Of a stretch of DNA of 13,265 nucleotides, positions 12,058-13,265 are shown in pieces. The notes below the pieces were generated by a model. It ran no database searches, was not told the DNA's origin, and saw only the letters and a list, made by a program, of their open reading frames with translations. Location of the stretch: the NCBI GenBank assembly GCA_051010055.1, contig JBPCVY010000200.1, positions 1 to 13,265 of the forward strand. The letters are read 5' to 3'. Position numbers and translations under genes: made by a program. The DNA comes from CAJQND01 sp051010055 (GTDB lineage Bacteria; Pseudomonadota; Alphaproteobacteria; Rhizobiales; CAJQND01). Numbering within the stretch: position 1 is the stretch's first letter; each line of letters begins with the position of its first letter.

Positions 12058-12480
12058 ATGGAATGGACAGGGGGATGTTTATGCGGCGCGGTGCTATACC
12101 ACTCTGAAAACGCACCGGTTTGGGCAAGCTATTGCCATTGCGGCATGTGCCGGAAGGTTTCCGGTGCGCCTTATGCCGGGTTCGTCGAGTTTCAACCATC
12201 AACGTTTGAATGGACAAAGGGCCAACCGGTAATTTTCAATTCAACGAGTGGTGTCATCAGACGCTTTTGCAGCGAATGCGGCACATCCCTGACATTTGAA
12301 GCAGATGGGGTTTTGTTCCTGTCACTTGGCAGTCTGGATGCGCCTGAAAAAGTTGAGTTCAACTGCCACACCTATACCGAGTTCAAGCTTCCGTGCATCA
12401 AGTTGACCGACGGGCTGCCACAATTTCCAGGTCCTGCCGGTGGCAAGGGAGGCCTTCCCATCCACGGGCGCACTGAATAA
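12058..12480 (+). CDS. GFA-family zinc protein, 140 residues
   Basis: This is a single-domain member of the GFA (glutathione-dependent formaldehyde-activating/CENP-V-like) family at the normal length. Zinc ligands are present: C7 and C9 in GGCLCG, C26, C28 and C31 in YCHCGMC, and C71 and C74 in FCSECG. The C-terminal part has the usual Y-T-E...P...DGLPQF ending. The family is named after a bacterial enzyme said to speed glutathione-formaldehyde adduct formation, but for most members the reaction is unknown. ATG 12058 is chosen because AAGGA stands at 12046-12050 and the protein then begins MEWTGGCLCG as in close relatives; the longer frame from 11986 adds an unrelated stretch. It is a paralogue of the GFA domain at the left end of the window. 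The 197 bases upstream are AT-rich and contain no other gene. Confidence 0.92.
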   Translation: MEWTGGCLCGAVLYHSENAPVWASYCHCGMCRKVSGAPYAGFVEFQPSTFEWTKGQPVIFNSTSGVIRRFCSECGTSLTFEADGVLFLSLGSLDAPEKVEFNCHTYTEFKLPCIKLTDGLPQFPGPAGGKGGLPIHGRTE

Positions 12481-12629
12481 GTCAGAACATGGCTGTGAAT
12501 GCCCCGCTTCGCTTCGTGATTTCCGCTGAGTAAAATCAATTTAATTCCAGTTGCCTACTTAAAATTTTTTGGGCTTATGTACCCCTAATCTAAGCCTATT
12601 CACCTCGAAATATGTGATTGGAGGAGCGG

Positions 12630-13265
12630 ATGCTTCGAAACATTCTGGCGTTATTTGCAATTTTGTTCATGGGATGCACGGCGCTGGCGCAAAGCGCGCC
12701 TGATGCCCCGGCGGTTCAGAAACCTTCAAGCGAAGCAGATATCAAGGCAGCACTTTTTGGCGGCGTTCCCGCCGGGCGCTGGAAGGAAGGACTTTTGTTC
12801 GACGGCATTGCGCCCCAGCCCTGGCTGAAAAGCGCGGCCAACTGGTTCCCGAATACAGAGGAAATCCAGCCTGAGGAAATGCGGATTATCTTCATGGGCA
12901 CCTCCCCGTCTATCCGCCCCGGCCAGATGAACACATCCATTCTTGTGCAGCTTGGCAATGGCGAGAACTTCGTTTTCGACATTGGCGAGGGCGCTATCTC
13001 GAACTACCCGGCCGCCGGCATCGCTCTGAACCAGATTGACAAGGTGTTCATTACCCATCTGCACGTGGACCATTTCGGCTCTCTGCCCTATTTGTGGATG
13101 TTCGGCACCTGGGCAGGTGGCTGGCATCAGCCGCTCAACGTCTATGGCCCCTCTGGCCGCACACCCAAATACGGCACCAAGGTGATGGTTGAGGGCATGA
13201 AAATGATGCTCGGCTGGCACATTGATGCTTTCAGCGTCTTTCCCGTCGGCAAGGGCTGGGACATC
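12630..13265 (+). CDS. Exported metallo-beta-lactamase-fold hydrolase; 3' partial
   Basis: The frame is open to the right edge (212 codons visible). A signal peptide (MLRNILALFAILFMG then CTALA) probably ends after ALA at residue 20; the Cys at 16 makes a poor lipobox, so a lipoprotein is less likely. The metallo-beta-lactamase core starts near residue 86 with IIFMGTSPSIRPGQMNTSIL, followed by FDIGEG and the metal-binding THLHVDHFGSLP (H143, H145, D147, H148). The layout (FMGT.., VFDIGEGA, long insert WMFGTWAGGWHQPLNVYGPSG) resembles RNase Z/arylsulfatase-like hydrolases, including those annotated as GntH-type MBL proteins, but with an export signal a tRNA-processing role is unlikely. The substrate is unknown. 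GGAGG at 12620-12624 is a strong ribosome-binding site five bases from ATG 12630. Confidence 0.88.
   Translation, partial: MLRNILALFAILFMGCTALAQSAPDAPAVQKPSSEADIKAALFGGVPAGRWKEGLLFDGIAPQPWLKSAANWFPNTEEIQPEEMRIIFMGTSPSIRPGQMNTSILVQLGNGENFVFDIGEGAISNYPAAGIALNQIDKVFITHLHVDHFGSLPYLWMFGTWAGGWHQPLNVYGPSGRTPKYGTKVMVEGMKMMLGWHIDAFSVFPVGKGWDI

Noticed and set aside
11888..12217. Minus-strand frame overlapping the start of the second GFA gene
   Set aside because: Overlaps the conserved cysteine motifs of the GFA gene and runs into a very AT-rich stretch; the product looks random.
12726..13220. 164-codon minus-strand frame opposite the metallo-beta-lactamase gene
   Set aside because: The plus strand encodes a complete HxHxDH metal-binding motif with signal peptide and ribosome-binding site; the reverse frame is its shadow.

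Overview
The window looks like chromosomal DNA of an alphaproteobacterium, most likely of the Hyphomicrobiales (Rhizobiales) or a close relative. The evidence is the class III cyclase tail, the solitary Flp-type pilin, the DUF4212/VC_2705-type symporter pair, SPINDLY-type TPR/GT41 sequence and moderate GC content. This placement is inferred from protein style only. I see no rRNA, tRNA, CRISPR array, insertion sequence or phage gene.

Left part (1-2485): a protein entering from the left edge ends as a cyclase-like tail joined to a zinc-binding GFA domain. It converges on a 50-residue Flp-type pilin on the minus strand, which has a textbook sigma-54 (-24/-12) promoter match. Divergent from the pilin is an exported protein of unknown function (911-1591). 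A minus-strand conserved hypothetical gene follows (1817-2485).

Centre (2486-7307): a transport module. A leader with a small terminator-like hairpin precedes a DUF4212 small subunit, a 602-residue sodium:solute symporter carrying an EF-hand-like loop, a strong terminator, and a YggT-like membrane protein. Converging on these is a 710-residue protein that fuses a DnaQ-type exonuclease, a CBS pair and a DUF294-type nucleotidyltransferase. Such signalling-type proteins are often found near this symporter class, so the four genes probably form one functional neighbourhood.

Right-centre (7308-10712): a 434-base stretch holds two well-formed terminators and a short glycine-rich reading frame that may be a gene remnant. 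Then come a small exported protein with its own promoter and terminator, a short Sel1-repeat protein, and a two-gene minus-strand operon: a membrane-anchored endonuclease/exonuclease/phosphatase protein translationally coupled (GTGA overlap) to an EamA-type transporter.

Right part (10713-13265): a decayed SPINDLY-type glycosyltransferase lies next to an intact short TPR protein. A second, stand-alone GFA protein follows, and then an exported metallo-beta-lactamase-fold hydrolase that runs off the right edge. Most genes are ordinary housekeeping or accessory genes. The points most worth checking are the cyclase-GFA fusion, the sigma-54 pilin promoter, the orphan terminator near 7430, the alternative hairpins before the symporter, and the broken glycosyltransferase.
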